Origin: Brachypterus glaber
Taxonomy: Eukaryota; Arthropoda; Insecta; Coleoptera; Kateretidae
Direction: 5' to 3'
Length of the DNA: 64,000 nucleotides
Assembly (NCBI GenBank): GCA_958510825.1
Contig: OY294048.1
Coordinates: forward strand, 11,053,589-11,117,588
Shown: positions 48,201 to 57,295 of the stretch, one piece after another
Numbering within the stretch: the stretch's first letter is position 1
Layout: every line of letters begins with the position of its first letter
The notes under the pieces: model-generated
Told to the model about the DNA's origin: nothing
Database searches by the model: none
Seen by the model: only the letters and a program-made list of their open reading frames with translations
Translations under genes and position numbers: made by a program

Positions 48201-48968
48201 TTGGAATTTTGATTAATGTCAACATTAGCCAACTAAAGGACGTAAGACAGTTTTTGGACTTTGTGTTTTAGACCAATGGGGGCGGAGCTATCGCTGGAAC
48301 CGTTTGCCATGTTATTTTTGAGGTGTCAACTTTAGCGCATTTATTTATGACGGTAAAAAAATATTTTTTTTTTGTTAACTTAAGAGTTGCCCAATACTTT
48401 GTAAAAAGTTTCATACTTAAACATAATATACGTCATCTGAAAATGCCAAAAATCGTCAGTTTTTTGCCTCAAAATTGAGAACAACTCCTTAACTTATTTT
48501 TATTGTGGCATTTTGACATAGACAAGGCGATATTAATTTATGGCATTGTCCAATTCCAGAGACCTAATCCTCAACAGATGGAACGTGACTTGTAAATGTC
48601 CGAAGGCTGGGTATGAATGGAACTCGCTCTACGGAATGTGTGTCGATGTCGATGAATGTGCATCGGCCTCCCATGATTGCGACCCCAAACTGGAAGCCTG
48701 CGTCAATCTACCTGGAAGCTTCAAATGTGCGTGTAAATGGGGACATACTTGGGATGCAGAGGAGAAATATTGCACACCCAGCGGGGCGTTATCGCTTATT
48801 ACGGTATTAAGTCGGCGAAATGAGACCGTAGAGGGAGAAAAGAAGGCCGTGTCGCTTATTGGAATGTTGAAAAGGTTGTTTTCTAATTCTGGTGCTTGTA
48901 AAAATTCTTTTGCCTTTATTGAATATTGCTTATTGTTCTGTTTATTAAATATCATAAAGTTTTATTAA
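30240..48968 (+). CDS. Secreted Cys-rich protein with a calcium-binding EGF domain, five exons
   Basis: Exons 30240-30487, 34367-34632, 44078-44273, 45838-45981 and 48560-48968 join in phase with GT-AG borders into 420 residues. Residues 1-16 (MFNLFLLLLLL...) form a short signal peptide, then a Lys/Glu-rich linker. Exon 2 encodes YYKGFPKPPLRSLHWEVHKN and two conserved-looking Cys. Exons 3-4 are Cys- and Trp-rich (ASYYMCWYTMKG, FCPDPCCP). Exon 5 has CKC, then an EGF_CA module at about 314-356: DVDEC, six Cys, and CVNLPGSFKCAC, which fits the Asn/Asp hydroxylation consensus. The last 20 residues are hydrophobic (CLLFCLLNIIKFY), so membrane or GPI attachment is possible. The protein looks like a conserved insect extracellular protein of unknown role; no name is assigned. 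Mon1 lies inside intron 2 on the other strand. Confidence 0.88.
30500..31300. other. Start of EGF-gene intron 1
   Basis: Two direct copies of an AAAATGGCGGATYCAATATGG word about 125 bp apart (30662 and 30787) and long A/T runs; no gene is supported, although the repeat gives an 84-codon frame. Confidence 0.5.
31303..32082. mobile_element. Inverted-repeat element carrying a GAGGAACTC minisatellite
   Basis: CGAGGGGCTGACCGCG at the left and its exact inverse CGCGGTCAGCCCCTCG at the right. Flanks GACTATAA and GACTAAAA could be an 8-bp target duplication with one mismatch. Inside are 10-bp units (CGAGGAACTC) and a 20-bp unit (GAGGAACTCTTTGCAAAATG) in about six copies at 31590-31715, plus a 100-bp direct duplication (31425-31525 and 31708-31808). 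Confidence 0.8.
32235..32870 (-). repeat. Reversed fragment of the AGGTGGGTGAGC element
   Basis: Reverse-complement match to about 18540-19190 inside the gene B element, including the hairpin with CGACGCGAAGCGGAGTCC. Confidence 0.85.
33957..34210 (-). mobile_element. tRNA-derived SINE, copy 1
   Basis: On the minus strand the 72-bp head (34210-34139) reads like a tRNA: GGAGGCATAGCGTAGTGGC contains an A box and GAGTTCGATTCTC a B box, ending TGGCGCC. The acceptor stem pairs imperfectly. The body runs to 33957 and is nearly identical to the copy at 61793-62044. Confidence 0.85.
34212..34305 (+). repeat. Right end of an AGGTGGGTGAGC-type element
   Basis: Matches 19180-19272, including the terminal GCTCACCTACCT. 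It directly follows the SINE head, so the SINE or a rearrangement cut off the rest. Confidence 0.75.
34633..35300. other. Start of EGF-gene intron 2
   Basis: AT-rich with no recognised gene. A region of diverged palindromic TATTATAAT-type words lies at 34680-35060. Confidence 0.4.
35331..35476. mobile_element. piggyBac-like MITE with TTAA duplication
   Basis: A GC-rich 146-bp insert with ends CAGGTTCGCGACGACG and CGTCGTCGCGAACGTG, flanked by TTAA on both sides (35327-35330 and 35477-35480). TTAA targets are the hallmark of piggyBac transposons. No transposase. Confidence 0.85.
35520..35581. repeat. Near-perfect hairpin
   Basis: CCTTTACGTTTTTTTTATG faces CATAAAAAAACGTAAAGG across a short spacer. 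Confidence 0.8.
35600..36930. other. Non-coding part of EGF-gene intron 2
   Basis: No gene or element could be recognised. Confidence 0.4.
36948..37095. repeat. Inverted-repeat segment
   Basis: ATTTTCTAATCATCGTACA faces TGTACGATGATTAGAAAAT, and CCTCTTCAGTG and GACTCTTG-type words recur after it in both orientations. Confidence 0.65.
37195..37425. mobile_element. 230-bp palindromic MITE
   Basis: GATGCAAGTCGGTTGCAAAA at the left faces TTTTACAAGCGACTTGCATC at the right; the arms continue inward through ATATTTCAA and the CTTGAAATTTGGAA region. Confidence 0.8.
37973..41953 (-). CDS. Mon1: Vacuolar fusion protein Mon1, three exons, with apparent frameshift
   Basis: Mon1 pairs with Ccz1 as the guanine-nucleotide exchange factor for Rab7 in early-to-late endosome and autophagosome maturation. 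Exons: 41953-41700, 40057-39860 and 38935-37973. An acidic, Ser-rich N terminus (1-66) precedes the first longin domain (HVFVLSMAGKPIYSRYGNEE, then FGVMQALVS and ILVAVSKTEE). Exon 3 starts YVFNQITSMLTLKE and ends LFHLSDPTFSF, covering the second and third longin domains. Near 38852 the frame shifts: after QNYEL one base is missing before GLIFDAKRHIDHLL, where other Mon1 proteins continue without a break. Apart from that base the gene is intact, with about 471 codons counted across the break. This could be a sequencing error, a decaying allele or a pseudogene. Nested in intron 2 of the EGF gene. Confidence 0.88.
39029..39500. mobile_element. Palindromic element in Mon1 intron 2
   Basis: Inner arms at 39140-39345 pair almost perfectly (GAGGCCGCCACGCTATAAGC facing GCTTATAGCGTGGCGGCCTC); outer words TACAGAAACTTTAGTACTAG and CCAAAGTTTCTGTA extend the symmetry. 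The 91-codon minus frame here is a by-product. Confidence 0.85.
40310..40600 (-). pseudogene. Harbinger-type transposase fragment in Mon1 intron 1
   Basis: The frame 40564-40307 contains GVSQATVSRSIQELVEAL, then FPSTLAEL, FFEKYRIPGIICVIDCKSI. This is the helix-turn-helix and first-Asp region of PIF/Harbinger (HARBI1-like) transposases, where ..GVIGAIDG.. is usual; here Gly after Asp is Cys. Only a piece remains. Confidence 0.8.
40905..41235 (-). repeat. Hairpin-bearing repeat, copy 2
   Basis: Reverse copy of 24245-24592, hairpin end at 40915-41020. Lies in Mon1 intron 1. Confidence 0.8.
41240..41699. other. Remainder of Mon1 intron 1
   Basis: No gene or element recognised. Confidence 0.4.
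42000..42640. other. Intron 2 of the EGF gene upstream of Mon1
   Basis: The part at 42010-42120 carries AACGTTAG and ATAAACGTTA words like the element at 12772-13609. The rest is AT-rich. The Mon1 promoter must lie close to here but no motif is convincing. Confidence 0.4.
42640..43480. mobile_element. 840-bp diverged palindrome
   Basis: Words on the left (AAAATATCTTTATGCGG, AGGTCTAAACTC, ACACATACG) recur inverted on the right (AAAGATACTTTAAATCCGC, GAATTTAGAACCC, CGTATGTGT). Lies in intron 2 of the EGF gene. Confidence 0.65.
43485..44077. other. Intron 2 end before exon 3 of the EGF gene
   Basis: A 103-codon frame at 43748-44059 has no recognisable domain and AT-rich codon use; it is not supported as a gene. 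Confidence 0.4.
44351..44620. repeat. Relic related to the 52.1-kb MITE
   Basis: Starts TACTGCCCTACTACC, shares AAAAGCAGTAACTCCAT with the MITE at 52066-52202, and has inverted AAAAAGCAGTA words at both sides. Confidence 0.6.
44815..44865. repeat. CGGTCTGTCTGT microsatellite
   Basis: Tandem tetranucleotide-type repeat GTCT/GTCG over about 45 bp. Confidence 0.9.
44870..45837. other. EGF-gene intron 3, right part
   Basis: No gene recognised. The segment at 44920-45060 is GC-richer than its surroundings but has stops in all frames within short distance. Confidence 0.4.
45990..46848. other. EGF-gene intron 4, left part
   Basis: Includes a reversed copy of the dispersed repeat seen at 25865-26045 (about 46360-46460) and an inverted pair at 46560-46830 sharing TTTGAAGACTA with TAGTCTTCAAA and TAAACGC-type words. 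No gene. Confidence 0.5.
46850..48028. mobile_element. 1.18-kb near-perfect palindrome
   Basis: The outer ends TACAGGGTGTATTTGAAATA and the inverse TATTTCAAATACACCGTGTA pair, as does almost everything between (for example CCAGGGGTGTGCGAAACG at 47101 facing CGTTTCGCACACCCCTGG at 47760). The centre is near 47440. The end sequence and TA at the tips suit a Tc1/mariner-like MITE. Related partial copies lie at 1950-2215, 56820-57295 and 63590-63990. It sits in intron 4 of the EGF gene. Confidence 0.9.
48030..48555. other. EGF-gene intron 4, right end
   Basis: A 74-codon Lys-rich minus frame (48232-48008) starts at TTG rather than ATG and partly overlaps the palindrome end. It has no recognised domain, though it could be a fragment of a retroposed gene. 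Confidence 0.35.
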
Positions 48969-49224
48969 AAAGTTTTTGTTTTTATTGTTTTATTACTTTA
49001 TTTTATAGTAAAAAGAATGGCTGGTGTTTTTCTTTTCATTTAAAATTATTACAAGGCGCAAAAAACTTGTATTTAAGCAAAATTTTATTTTTTTCCGATT
49101 TATAACGTTTTACAGAGAAAAAAAATAATTTTAATCAATGAAAAATTGTAGGTAAATAGTGTCTTAAAATTTATACCACTAATTTGTTACCAAATGTTCT
49201 CGGTTGGGATTAAGTTTATTAAAT

Positions 49225-49590
49225 AAGTTTGTCAATATAAATAAATGTGCATCGGCCTCCCACGATTGCTACCCCAAACTGGAAGCCCGCATCATCTACC
49301 TGGAAGCTTTAAATGTGGGTGTAAATGGGGACAAACTTGGATTCAGAGGGGGAAATATTGTACACCCAGCGGGGCGTTATCGCTTATTACGGTACTAAGT
49401 TGGCGAAATGAGACCGTAGATGGAGAAAAGAAGGCCGCGTCGCTTATTGGAATTTTAAAGAGGTTGTTTTCTAATTCTGGTGCTTGTAAAAAATCTTTTA
49501 CACTTATTGATTAATGCTTATTGTTCATAGAGTTTTATTAAAAAGTTTTTATTATTTTTATTGTTTTATCACTGTATTTTATAGTATAGT
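49225..49590 (+). pseudogene. Decayed tandem copy of the EGF-gene last exon
   Basis: Direct repeat of about 48650-49015, offset by about 590 bp and roughly 90 percent alike by eye. It begins inside the EGF module (TGTGCATCGGCCTCCCA) and runs through the stop into 3' flank. A one-base gain or loss shifts frame after CATCTACCTGGAAG relative to the parent, so the EGF module is broken. No acceptor precedes it. Confidence 0.88.
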
Positions 49591-49599
49591 ACAGTCATT

Positions 49600-50420
49600 T
49601 AAGGTGAAAAAAGGGGTACACCTCGGAATAAAAGATAACAAGCTATAAACTTGTATAAATCTTTGTGTTGTCATTCTATAAGTTAGCTCAAAAGTCTCAT
49701 AGAATCTCGTGTCCGCGTCGTAAGATATTCAAGGTCAAAGGTGGCAAAAACCGGTTTTTTGTAATTATCTTTTTTCTTGGCTTCAAATGACATTTTGAGT
49801 TGTAGAGCATAAAATTCTCTACGAATTAGTATAAGGCAATATTTTACACAATTAACCGTTCTCGAGATAGAGCGCCTACCCGTATATTTGATAACGCTAC
49901 TGTGGAATTCCAAATATTACAAAAATTACCACTTTTGACTAAAATTTAATGACAAACACGAATGTCTAATCAATTTTTTTTCCAAACATTATTTTCTTCT
50001 TCTTCTTTTTCCTTCTCATTCACGATTTTTCGTTTTATTCTTGATATTTAAACTCAATTTTTCGAAGAGAGCAACACCTTCGATTTTTTTCAAAATTTGG
50101 TAAAATGTACTTTAAAAGATCCTTTTTCGATTATGTATAATTATCTCTGGGAAAATTAAGTTTACAGTATATAGAGCCACTTGAAAAGTCTACAAATTTA
50201 AAAAAACTTAAAAGAAACGCATTAAAGCCGGTTTTTGAGTAAATTTTTGAAAATTTGGTAAAAAGTGCTTTAAAATATCCTCTTTTGGATGATGTATAAT
50301 TATCTCTGAGCAAATCAAGTTTAAAATATTAGGGTGGCCCTTTTATTTTTTTATTACTTAAAACGCCACCTTCCTCGTTTAAATAAAATCATTAAAAAAA
50401 ATCAAGATAAAAAGAAATAA
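49600..50420. repeat. Non-coding stretch with a 157-bp direct repeat
   Basis: AAAATTTGGTAAAA, then ATGTATAATTATCTCTG and TCAAGTTTA-like words occur at about 50092-50175 and again at 50249-50335. No gene seen. Confidence 0.6.
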
Positions 50421-50455
50421 AAATGTAAATATTTAAAACCTCGCGTCAATGCTAG

Positions 50456-50592
50456 AGTCGACGCTTCTCCTATGCGAGTACTGGAAATTCGCCGAGTACT
50501 GTTGATTAATGATCGCCTTCTATATATTGACCAACAATGCCTTTCAGAATGGCAGGAATATATCATAATCCGACCTGGGAATAGATGTACTG
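50456..50592 (+). CDS. Possible orphan exon of an unidentified gene
   Basis: A 45-codon open frame (VDASPMRVLEIRRVLLINDR..., continuing with WQEYIIIRPGNRCT) with clearly higher GC content and balanced codon use than its surroundings. It is bounded by CTAG and TG|GTGAGT, so it could be an internal exon of phase 2/1. The upstream pyrimidine tract is weak. If unspliced, the frame would close three codons later. Neighbouring exons were not found, and the family is not recognised; a fragment of a captured or dead gene is equally possible. Confidence 0.4.
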
Positions 50593-50892
50593 GTGAGTAA
50601 CTATGAACCAATTTAATAAATTGGTCGAGCCAATATCGCCACAGGTTAAACAGACGACAAAGGTCTATTTAGGTCAAAAGGATGTCAAACTAACCCATAT
50701 TCGTCTCTGTTTATTAGATAGATATCCCTCCGACAATATATAATAGATGCTCTGTGAAGATAAAAGGGCTCGGCGTTCTATTTGTGTATAGGAATAACAA
50801 GCCGTGAAGATATGTAATGCTACGCATTCCTTTATACTATTCACAGTGGATGGTATATTGCATTTTCCCAAAAACGCAAGCTAATACTATTT

Positions 50893-51212
50893 AAAACGAA
50901 AATATAGTATATTCTATAACTAGTAGAGCGGAAAGTTTGTCATACGAGCCGGTAGGCGAGTATGACGGTCCCGCGAGCGCAGCGCGGAATGACTATTCCA
51001 TACGTGTTATAGACTATACTTTTTCTTCGACTGCAAATATGAAACACTGTATGGCTTTAAACTGCGGACAAGGTTAAAAACCATGTTTTTTGTGACTGGA
51101 CATTGTAAATGCAACAAAAAACATATTTTTAAATAAAGCAATTAATGTTATTTAATAATTTAATCAAATCAGTACTTAAAAAAGATTTTTATTTAATTTT
51201 AGCAGTTTATTT
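50893..51212 (+). repeat. 550-bp dispersed repeat, copy 3 (truncated)
   Basis: Matches 7032-7345 in the same orientation, starting ATAGTATATTCTATAAC; the right half is absent. Confidence 0.8.
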
Positions 51213-51224
51213 GTGTAAACTAAA

Positions 51225-51418
51225 TATTTGGTTGGATATGGCCAATTGAATTATTTTGTTGTGACAAAATTTTTTTATTTCTGTCAAATAAACTATTTTG
51301 TTCCCAAAATTAAATTAAAATATTTGTTTACATGAACTAAATATTTATTTGACTCAAATAAAATTTGTTACTTACAACCAAATAATTTAATTGGCCATAT
51401 CCAAATAAATCTTTAGTA
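51225..51418. mobile_element. 190-bp palindromic MITE
   Basis: CTAAATATTTGGTTGGATAT and GGCCAATTGAATTATTT face AAATAATTTAATTGGCC and ATATCCAAATAAATCTTTAG. Confidence 0.8.
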
Positions 51419-51419
51419 T

Positions 51420-52060
51420 CAGTGTGTAAGTAAAATTTTTTCCTACAATCGTGCGGAAAGATCACTCTTTCCACACGCATAAATATTGTTTAATTTTTTA
51501 ATTGCTTAGTGTTATTCTTGTTATATTTATTCATAATATTATAAAAAATTTTAAATTCCGTAACTGTTGTTTTTTTTGTTATTGACAAATTATAAAAATA
51601 AGATAAATAAAATTGATAAAATATAATAATTTTATTTTAACTCTCGTACGAAAAATATTGTTCCTAACGCATGCGTAAAGAGGCTTTTCCGCACTCGATT
51701 GCTGGCCTGAACTCCGCTACTCGGCAAATGCAATCGAATGCCGAAAAGAGCCTCTTTCCGCAAAGCAAAGCTATTGATAAAATTTAAAATGTGGTGTAAT
51801 ACCTTTTTTCATAGAATATATTTCACTTGCAATGGCGCGAAAACGAATTTGACAATGAAAAAGCCCCAAAGGACCTCGCTCCTTTCTTACAGAAAATTGG
51901 TTAAAGTCAGACTAGGCTGAATTTTGGATATGTTATAGTTTTGGACATTTTGAAAAAAACTGTTTGAGGGCACAACTTAGGAAAATAAGTAGTTTAGGGG
52001 TTAGATCACTTTGAAAATCTCGAGCACCGGGATCTAATCAGATTTGGCTGAAATTTGGAT
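51420..52060. other. Non-coding stretch
   Basis: A pair of GGAAAG/CTTTCC-type hairpins occurs near 51440-51780. No gene is supported; the 60-codon frame at 51738 has no recognised domain. Confidence 0.4.
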
Positions 52061-52065
52061 ATATT

Positions 52066-52202
52066 ATACTGCCCTCTACGCTAGAAAGCAGTAACTCCAT
52101 TTGTCGTATAGCAGCGTTTTCAAAATATTACAACTGAGTTGACGTGAAAACGTTGCTATGCGACAAATGGAGTTACTGCTTTCTAGCGTAGAAGGGCAGT
52201 AT
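52066..52202. mobile_element. 137-bp MITE with long terminal inverted repeats
   Basis: TATACTGCCCTCTACGCTAG at the left faces CTAGCGTAGAAGGGCAGTAT at the right; the arms pair for about 50 bp (AGCAGTAACTCCATTTGTCG within them) around a short centre. Confidence 0.9.
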
Positions 52203-52586
52203 AGTTCTCCACTTATTGATGAAAAGTGTCTTCGGGCACACTCCCAAAATTCAAAAGCGAAAAACCTTTTTTATTAACCCATAATGTGGGTTCTATTATT
52301 TATAACCGAAATATTCGTAATTCAAATTCCTGGATCCGCTAGTGTGAAGATTATAATTATATAGTGTTTATGCCTGTCATGTTTATGTTTATGCCTGTTT
52401 ATGTTTATGTTTACCAGGCATAGTATTACCTACTTATAGTCATGGATTTTAAGAATTAAACCTTCAAAAACTTTACTTGTTAGTTTATTAAGACATCAAT
52501 TTAAACCTGTAGCAAACGCTGTCAAATTATATTAGGAAATGGTGATATATATTCGTCATTCACAGTTAACCCTTCACTGGAATAGT

Positions 52587-52826
52587 CAGGGACGTCGCGA
52601 GGCCACTTGTATTGGGGAAGGGGGAGTTAAACATAAAATTTTACCAACTTATCTGCCCCGAATTTTCTAAATGCGAGAAATAAAAAGTGAGGATTAAAAA
52701 GTGAGGACCAAAAAAAAGGTGGTCATCCTGAAAATTCCAAACTACAAGGTCCAATTTTTCCAACTAGCAAAAATGGGGGGGGGGAGGGTGGTATCCCACC
52801 CCCATACCCACATGATGACGTCCCTG
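52587..52826. mobile_element. 240-bp element with CAGGGACGTC ends
   Basis: CAGGGACGTC at the left and its inverse GACGTCCCTG at the right. No clear target duplication. GC-richer than the flanks and without coding sequence. Confidence 0.65.
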
Positions 52827-53304
52827 TGTATAGAATTACTTGTCATACAATGAAGGAAAGAATTTTGTATTGTTTTTTTTTTCATATTTTTCTACGTTGC
52901 TAAAAAAGTTAATTTTATCAAAAAGCTCTGTCTGTTGCTCTTTGTGTCCAGAAACATTTTCTACAAGAAGAAATAATTTGTTTTAATTTAGAATTTAAAA
53001 ACACACATTTATAGATACACCAGTTATGGTGGTCTTATACTCATAGTGCGACATGTGGTTTTTATGTTTATATCTTTGTCAGATTTACACCTATGCAAAA
53101 AGAACCTATTTGTCGAGCATAAAATTCTCTACAAAAAACATTCTATAACTTTTTTTGAAATCTCAACCGTTTTCCCGATAGCGTTTTGTTAATATAGATG
53201 AAATTGTTTAAACATGTTTATTTGGAACATGACTTTAGCAAAAAACAAGATATGATGTCTTAGGCATACCATTAATTGCAAATTTACATGGGATTGACAA
53301 AAAT

Positions 53305-53640
53305 AGTTATTTATGGTACTAGTGGGTAAAGTAAGATATTGCCCATGAGAAAATTAACCTGTAAGGCGTCAGCCAAGCAGGTTAATTTTCGAGAGCAATA
53401 TCGGTTTACCCATGAGTGCCATACAAGATTTTATCCAATAAATAGCTTAGAAATTCATATTTTTATTAAAAAATTTAATGACATTTACAAGAAAATAATT
53501 TGACAAGTGACAGTTGAGTGGGTAAAATAAATAATTATCCACTCAATAAAGTAAAAGCCACGAGGGGGTTATTATTGGGTTTATCTATTTAAAATAAAGC
53601 TGGTAATTGTCTCATTATCTGTATCTATTGGATAAAAAAT
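53305..53640 (-). repeat. Hairpin-bearing repeat, copy 3
   Basis: Same orientation as copy 2 (40905-41235) and closely similar; hairpin end at 53320-53420. Confidence 0.8.
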
Positions 53641-53644
53641 ATTA

Positions 53645-54595
53645 CTTCTGATACTGGATTTTTTAAAAAAAGTTAATTTTCATACTTCAAGGATTAAACA
53701 ATTTTTTCTTCACTGCAATATTGTAGTGTTAAAATAAATATTTTACAAGGCAACTTTTAAAATTCATGCATTTTTAAGTTATGTTATAAAAAGGCATAAG
53801 CTGACTAATTGCAAAATAAAAAATTAAGCTCGCATGGCACAGATTGGGACTTTTCACCCAATGTTTATAATGACAAAACAAATGTGTACACAAAAATTAA
53901 GACAAGTCGGAGTTATTCCCTAACAAAATCCTAATATGATTCGACTATTAATAAAAAAATGGTTATACAGAAAAAAATCCGACTATACCAGATAAGGGTC
54001 AAGGTTGTAAAAAATATTCCGGGATTCTTGAAAAAAGCAGAAGCGTGTAAAGTAGTTCATTAGGGGTAATCGTACGGCATGCTAGATTTATAGCAAGCTC
54101 ATTTATCAGATGGAATTGCAAATGAGACAGTTTGGTGGCGATAAATGTTACCTGCGGCTGTCCTGCAGGAGGACTTGGGGGAGCAGGAATTTTAATTCTT
54201 TATCTCGTTGGCTCGATTCCATTTCACTAGCATTTGTGTCATCGGTGCACAGTGTCATACTCATTCTAGAGGGTGCCACACTCTTATTGTGTTATTACTG
54301 GACAGTTTCCAGTCTAGAATGTTCATATTGGTTATTTGAAATGTATAATTTATTCATAAATAAAAATGAAAAAAAATTGTTAGTTTAGTTTAGTTTAGTT
54401 TATTCGTTTATAGTTGTTCGGGGACCTCTGTACAGAAGTAGTTTATACCTTATTACCCTGATTATAATATATTATTAACAAAAAAATTTAATTAATACAA
54501 ATATAATAATGGAAGACATCTATGACAGGAATCTTAACGTCTTCTAATTTTAACATTTTTTTTTCAATAAAAGTTTTTTCTTTCCAGAGAAGATA
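53645..54595. other. Non-coding stretch
   Basis: No gene is established. The GC-richer part at 54105-54330 holds a 92-codon ATG frame without a recognised domain; it may be a relic. TTTAG simple repeats lie at about 54380-54402. Confidence 0.4.
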
Positions 54596-54598
54596 AAC

Positions 54599-55502
54599 CT
54601 AGGGACACTAGATCTAGGTCTTAAGTTAGCAAGGCGACAGACAACGGGAACCGTCAAAAAACATCTGAGCATCGGTTGCCATAGATAGTTTCTTCACGGA
54701 TTTTACTGCCCATCCTAAACTTAGAAATTAATCAAATAGAGCCGTTTTGAAGTTAATTTTTTGCTAAATTGACAAATGTCAAAAGTAAGGTTAATCAATG
54801 ACAAGTTAAATTTCCGAGTTTAAATACTATATTTATGAATAAATTGTTAATTTCATTAAAAATTTGATTCTAAAATAGCATAGTATACATATATACATTC
54901 CATTTACTTTAAGTTTTATTGGTTCTACACCACATACTACTGATAAAATCGATCATATAATAAAATTTTAGTTCAGAATATAGATAAAATCATGCAAAAT
55001 TGTATTTACCTTATTAATTCGTGAAGATAAAGAAGAAATTCCAGCCTGGCTGTCCAGAAATAACTCATATTAAGAAAAAATGGTCCATTATCTCAGCTGT
55101 TTAAAATAAGATGAAAACAATATTTTGTAGCGATTGAATTTTATCGATACACATTATTATGTTAAATTTTTTTATTTTAAAAAATCAAACTTTTAGTCAT
55201 CATTATGCGTAACACTCTTTAGAAACGTAAGTTTATTAATGATTAACACTCTTTGCTGCGATTAAACACTATTTTAAAACACAAATGATAAGTTTAAGTC
55301 AAAAAATTAGGTTATCTATTGACATTTTCGACGATGCAATTTAGCAAAAAATTAACTTCAAAACGGCTCGATTTGATTAATTTCTAAGTTTAGGATGGGC
55401 AGTAAAATCCGTGAAGAAACTATGTATGGCAACCGATGCTCAGATGTTTTCTGACGGTTCCCGTTGTCTTTCTAACTTAAGACCTAGATTTAGTGTCCCT
55501 AG
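54599..55502. mobile_element. 904-bp element with 200-bp terminal inverted repeats and 6-bp duplication
   Basis: Starts CTAGGGACACTAGATCTAGG and ends with its inverse; the arms pair for about 210 bp (AACGGGAACCGTC, GCATCGGTTGCCAT, GGATGGGCAGTAAAATCC in the right arm). ATAAAC flanks both sides exactly (54593-54598 and 55503-55508). No transposase frame in the 480-bp centre. Confidence 0.9.
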
Positions 55503-55659
55503 ATAAACCATCTGTTCAACATATAAAATATCATCCATATATTAATTTGTTAATTTGCTTTTATTTAATATTTAAGGATTTTACATTGCAAATTTTTACA
55601 TTTTGTGACAGTTAAATATAATTAAATACAAGCAAAAGCGAATACAAATAAAAATATAT

Positions 55660-56711
55660 CGTCGGCTTACAAGTAAAGAGCACTAAGTCTAAAAACATGG
55701 TTTTGAGATATTGACAAATTTAACTTTCATTGTTGTTTTTTAATTTTTAATAATTGTTTTTGGAAAAAAACTACCTCAAATTGCAATGACATGTTTGGAC
55801 ATAATGATGTCCCATTTGCAGTTAAATAAAGAAAAATTGAAGTAGTTTAATTCAACTAAATTTGAAAAAAGACATGGACTTGGTGCCTTTTACTTGTAGG
55901 CCCACGACGTCGGCTTACAAGTAAAGAGCACACAACATAAAAAACAACTATTTAAAATTATAACCCTTCTATTAATATAAACGTATAACTATAAAGTAGA
56001 AAACAAGATGTTTACATACCTTTTCAAAAACTAGATTTTTAAAAGAAGGGTTTGGACTTTTTGATTGTTTAAAGAAAGTTTCCATTTTGGACTTTAATAT
56101 TAGTATTAATTATATGAAACTGCTTACTATGCCAGAACTAAGACAGTTTTCAGAGGCCATCGGCTGTGCCGGCAAAGAAGTATCTCCTAAAGTCAATAAT
56201 TATTATGAATCATTATTAATGATAAAACACTTCACGGTGCAATTCTAAGGGCTGTTTTCCGAACTTGCCGCGAACTTTAGTTTTTTTCTTATATTCTTGT
56301 TATTTATGCAGTAATCAAGGATTTAAGAGCAAAATTAAAATATTCTATCAGTTAAAATTTGAATGCGTTTGTCAGTACAATAAATAACGCGATATTGTAT
56401 CATATAAATGATTCAAGCAATCGTAGTTTTATAAATTAACTCTTTTTAGAAAGTCGTTTAGTGCAGAAACATTTGAAATAATCTACAAGTAAAGTGCACT
56501 AAGTGCACTAAGTGATTTAGTGCCTATTGCCAGATAAAATTTTAATCAAAATCAAATTGGTGCGTTTTGTATAGGGGGTAACTCCCTTGGCAGTCCACCT
56601 AGAAGTTAGTTCGGTTTACCTATACATAGATCATCAAAAATTAACTACAGTGCTATTAAAATCCCATTTTTGCAAAAAAGTGACTTAGTGCCTTTTACTT
56701 GTAAGCCGACG
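55660..56711. mobile_element. Two abutting elements with CGTCGGCTTACAAG ends
   Basis: Ends of the type CGTCGGCTTACAAGTAAAG lie at 55660 (rightward), 55906 (leftward, diverged), 55908 (rightward) and 56711 (leftward). ATA flanks both outer tips. Either two copies inserted side by side or one inserted at the tip of another. Neither has a coding frame. Confidence 0.8.
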
Positions 56712-56819
56712 ATATACTTATTCTTAATTGTTTCATTAGGTACCGATTTTTTGCACATGACTTAACATTGATAAAGGTTATCATTTTATGTAATGGGGGG
56801 GAGGCGATTTTCAGAATAA

Positions 56820-57295
56820 AATATTAATCTCTAATCAAAAATACATAAAAAGGTACTCTAACACCGTATGACCAACCGTTTTCGAGAAAATTTTAATTAA
56901 AGAGGCATTTTCACGTTCTGAGCATCAAATATAGGAACTAAAAAATGCTCCAAATTTTAATACTGTTAGGCAATTCTGCATCAAACTATAAAAAAAAATC
57001 CCCGTACAAAAATATCCACAAATCGCTTTTAAGGGAGCTATGGTCCCTTAAAAAGTGTTATTCTTTAAGAGGCCATAGTACCTACTCTTAAAACTGATTT
57101 TCGAAATTAGATATCTATCCACATATATACAAGCTTTTTTTTTATGTAGATTCCCCCGGCAATATTAAAATTTTTATCAGTGCATTTTTTAGTTCCTATT
57201 TTTGATGCTTAGAATGTGAAATTTCCTCTTTAATTGCAATTTTCTCGAAAACGGTTGCTCCTACATATTTCTGAATAACCCTGTATAACAAAAAT
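56820..57295. mobile_element. Palindrome related to the 47-kb foldback family
   Basis: ACCGTTTTCGAGAAAATTTT, TTCACGTTCTGAGCATCAAA and AGGAACTAAAAAATGC on the left recur inverted on the right; the arms share ACGGTT and TCTCGAAAACGG words with 46850-48028. Centre near 57055. Confidence 0.8.

Noticed and set aside
54110..54388. 92-codon ATG frame in GC-richer DNA
   Set aside because: No domain and no splice partners; kept only as a note in the stretch description.
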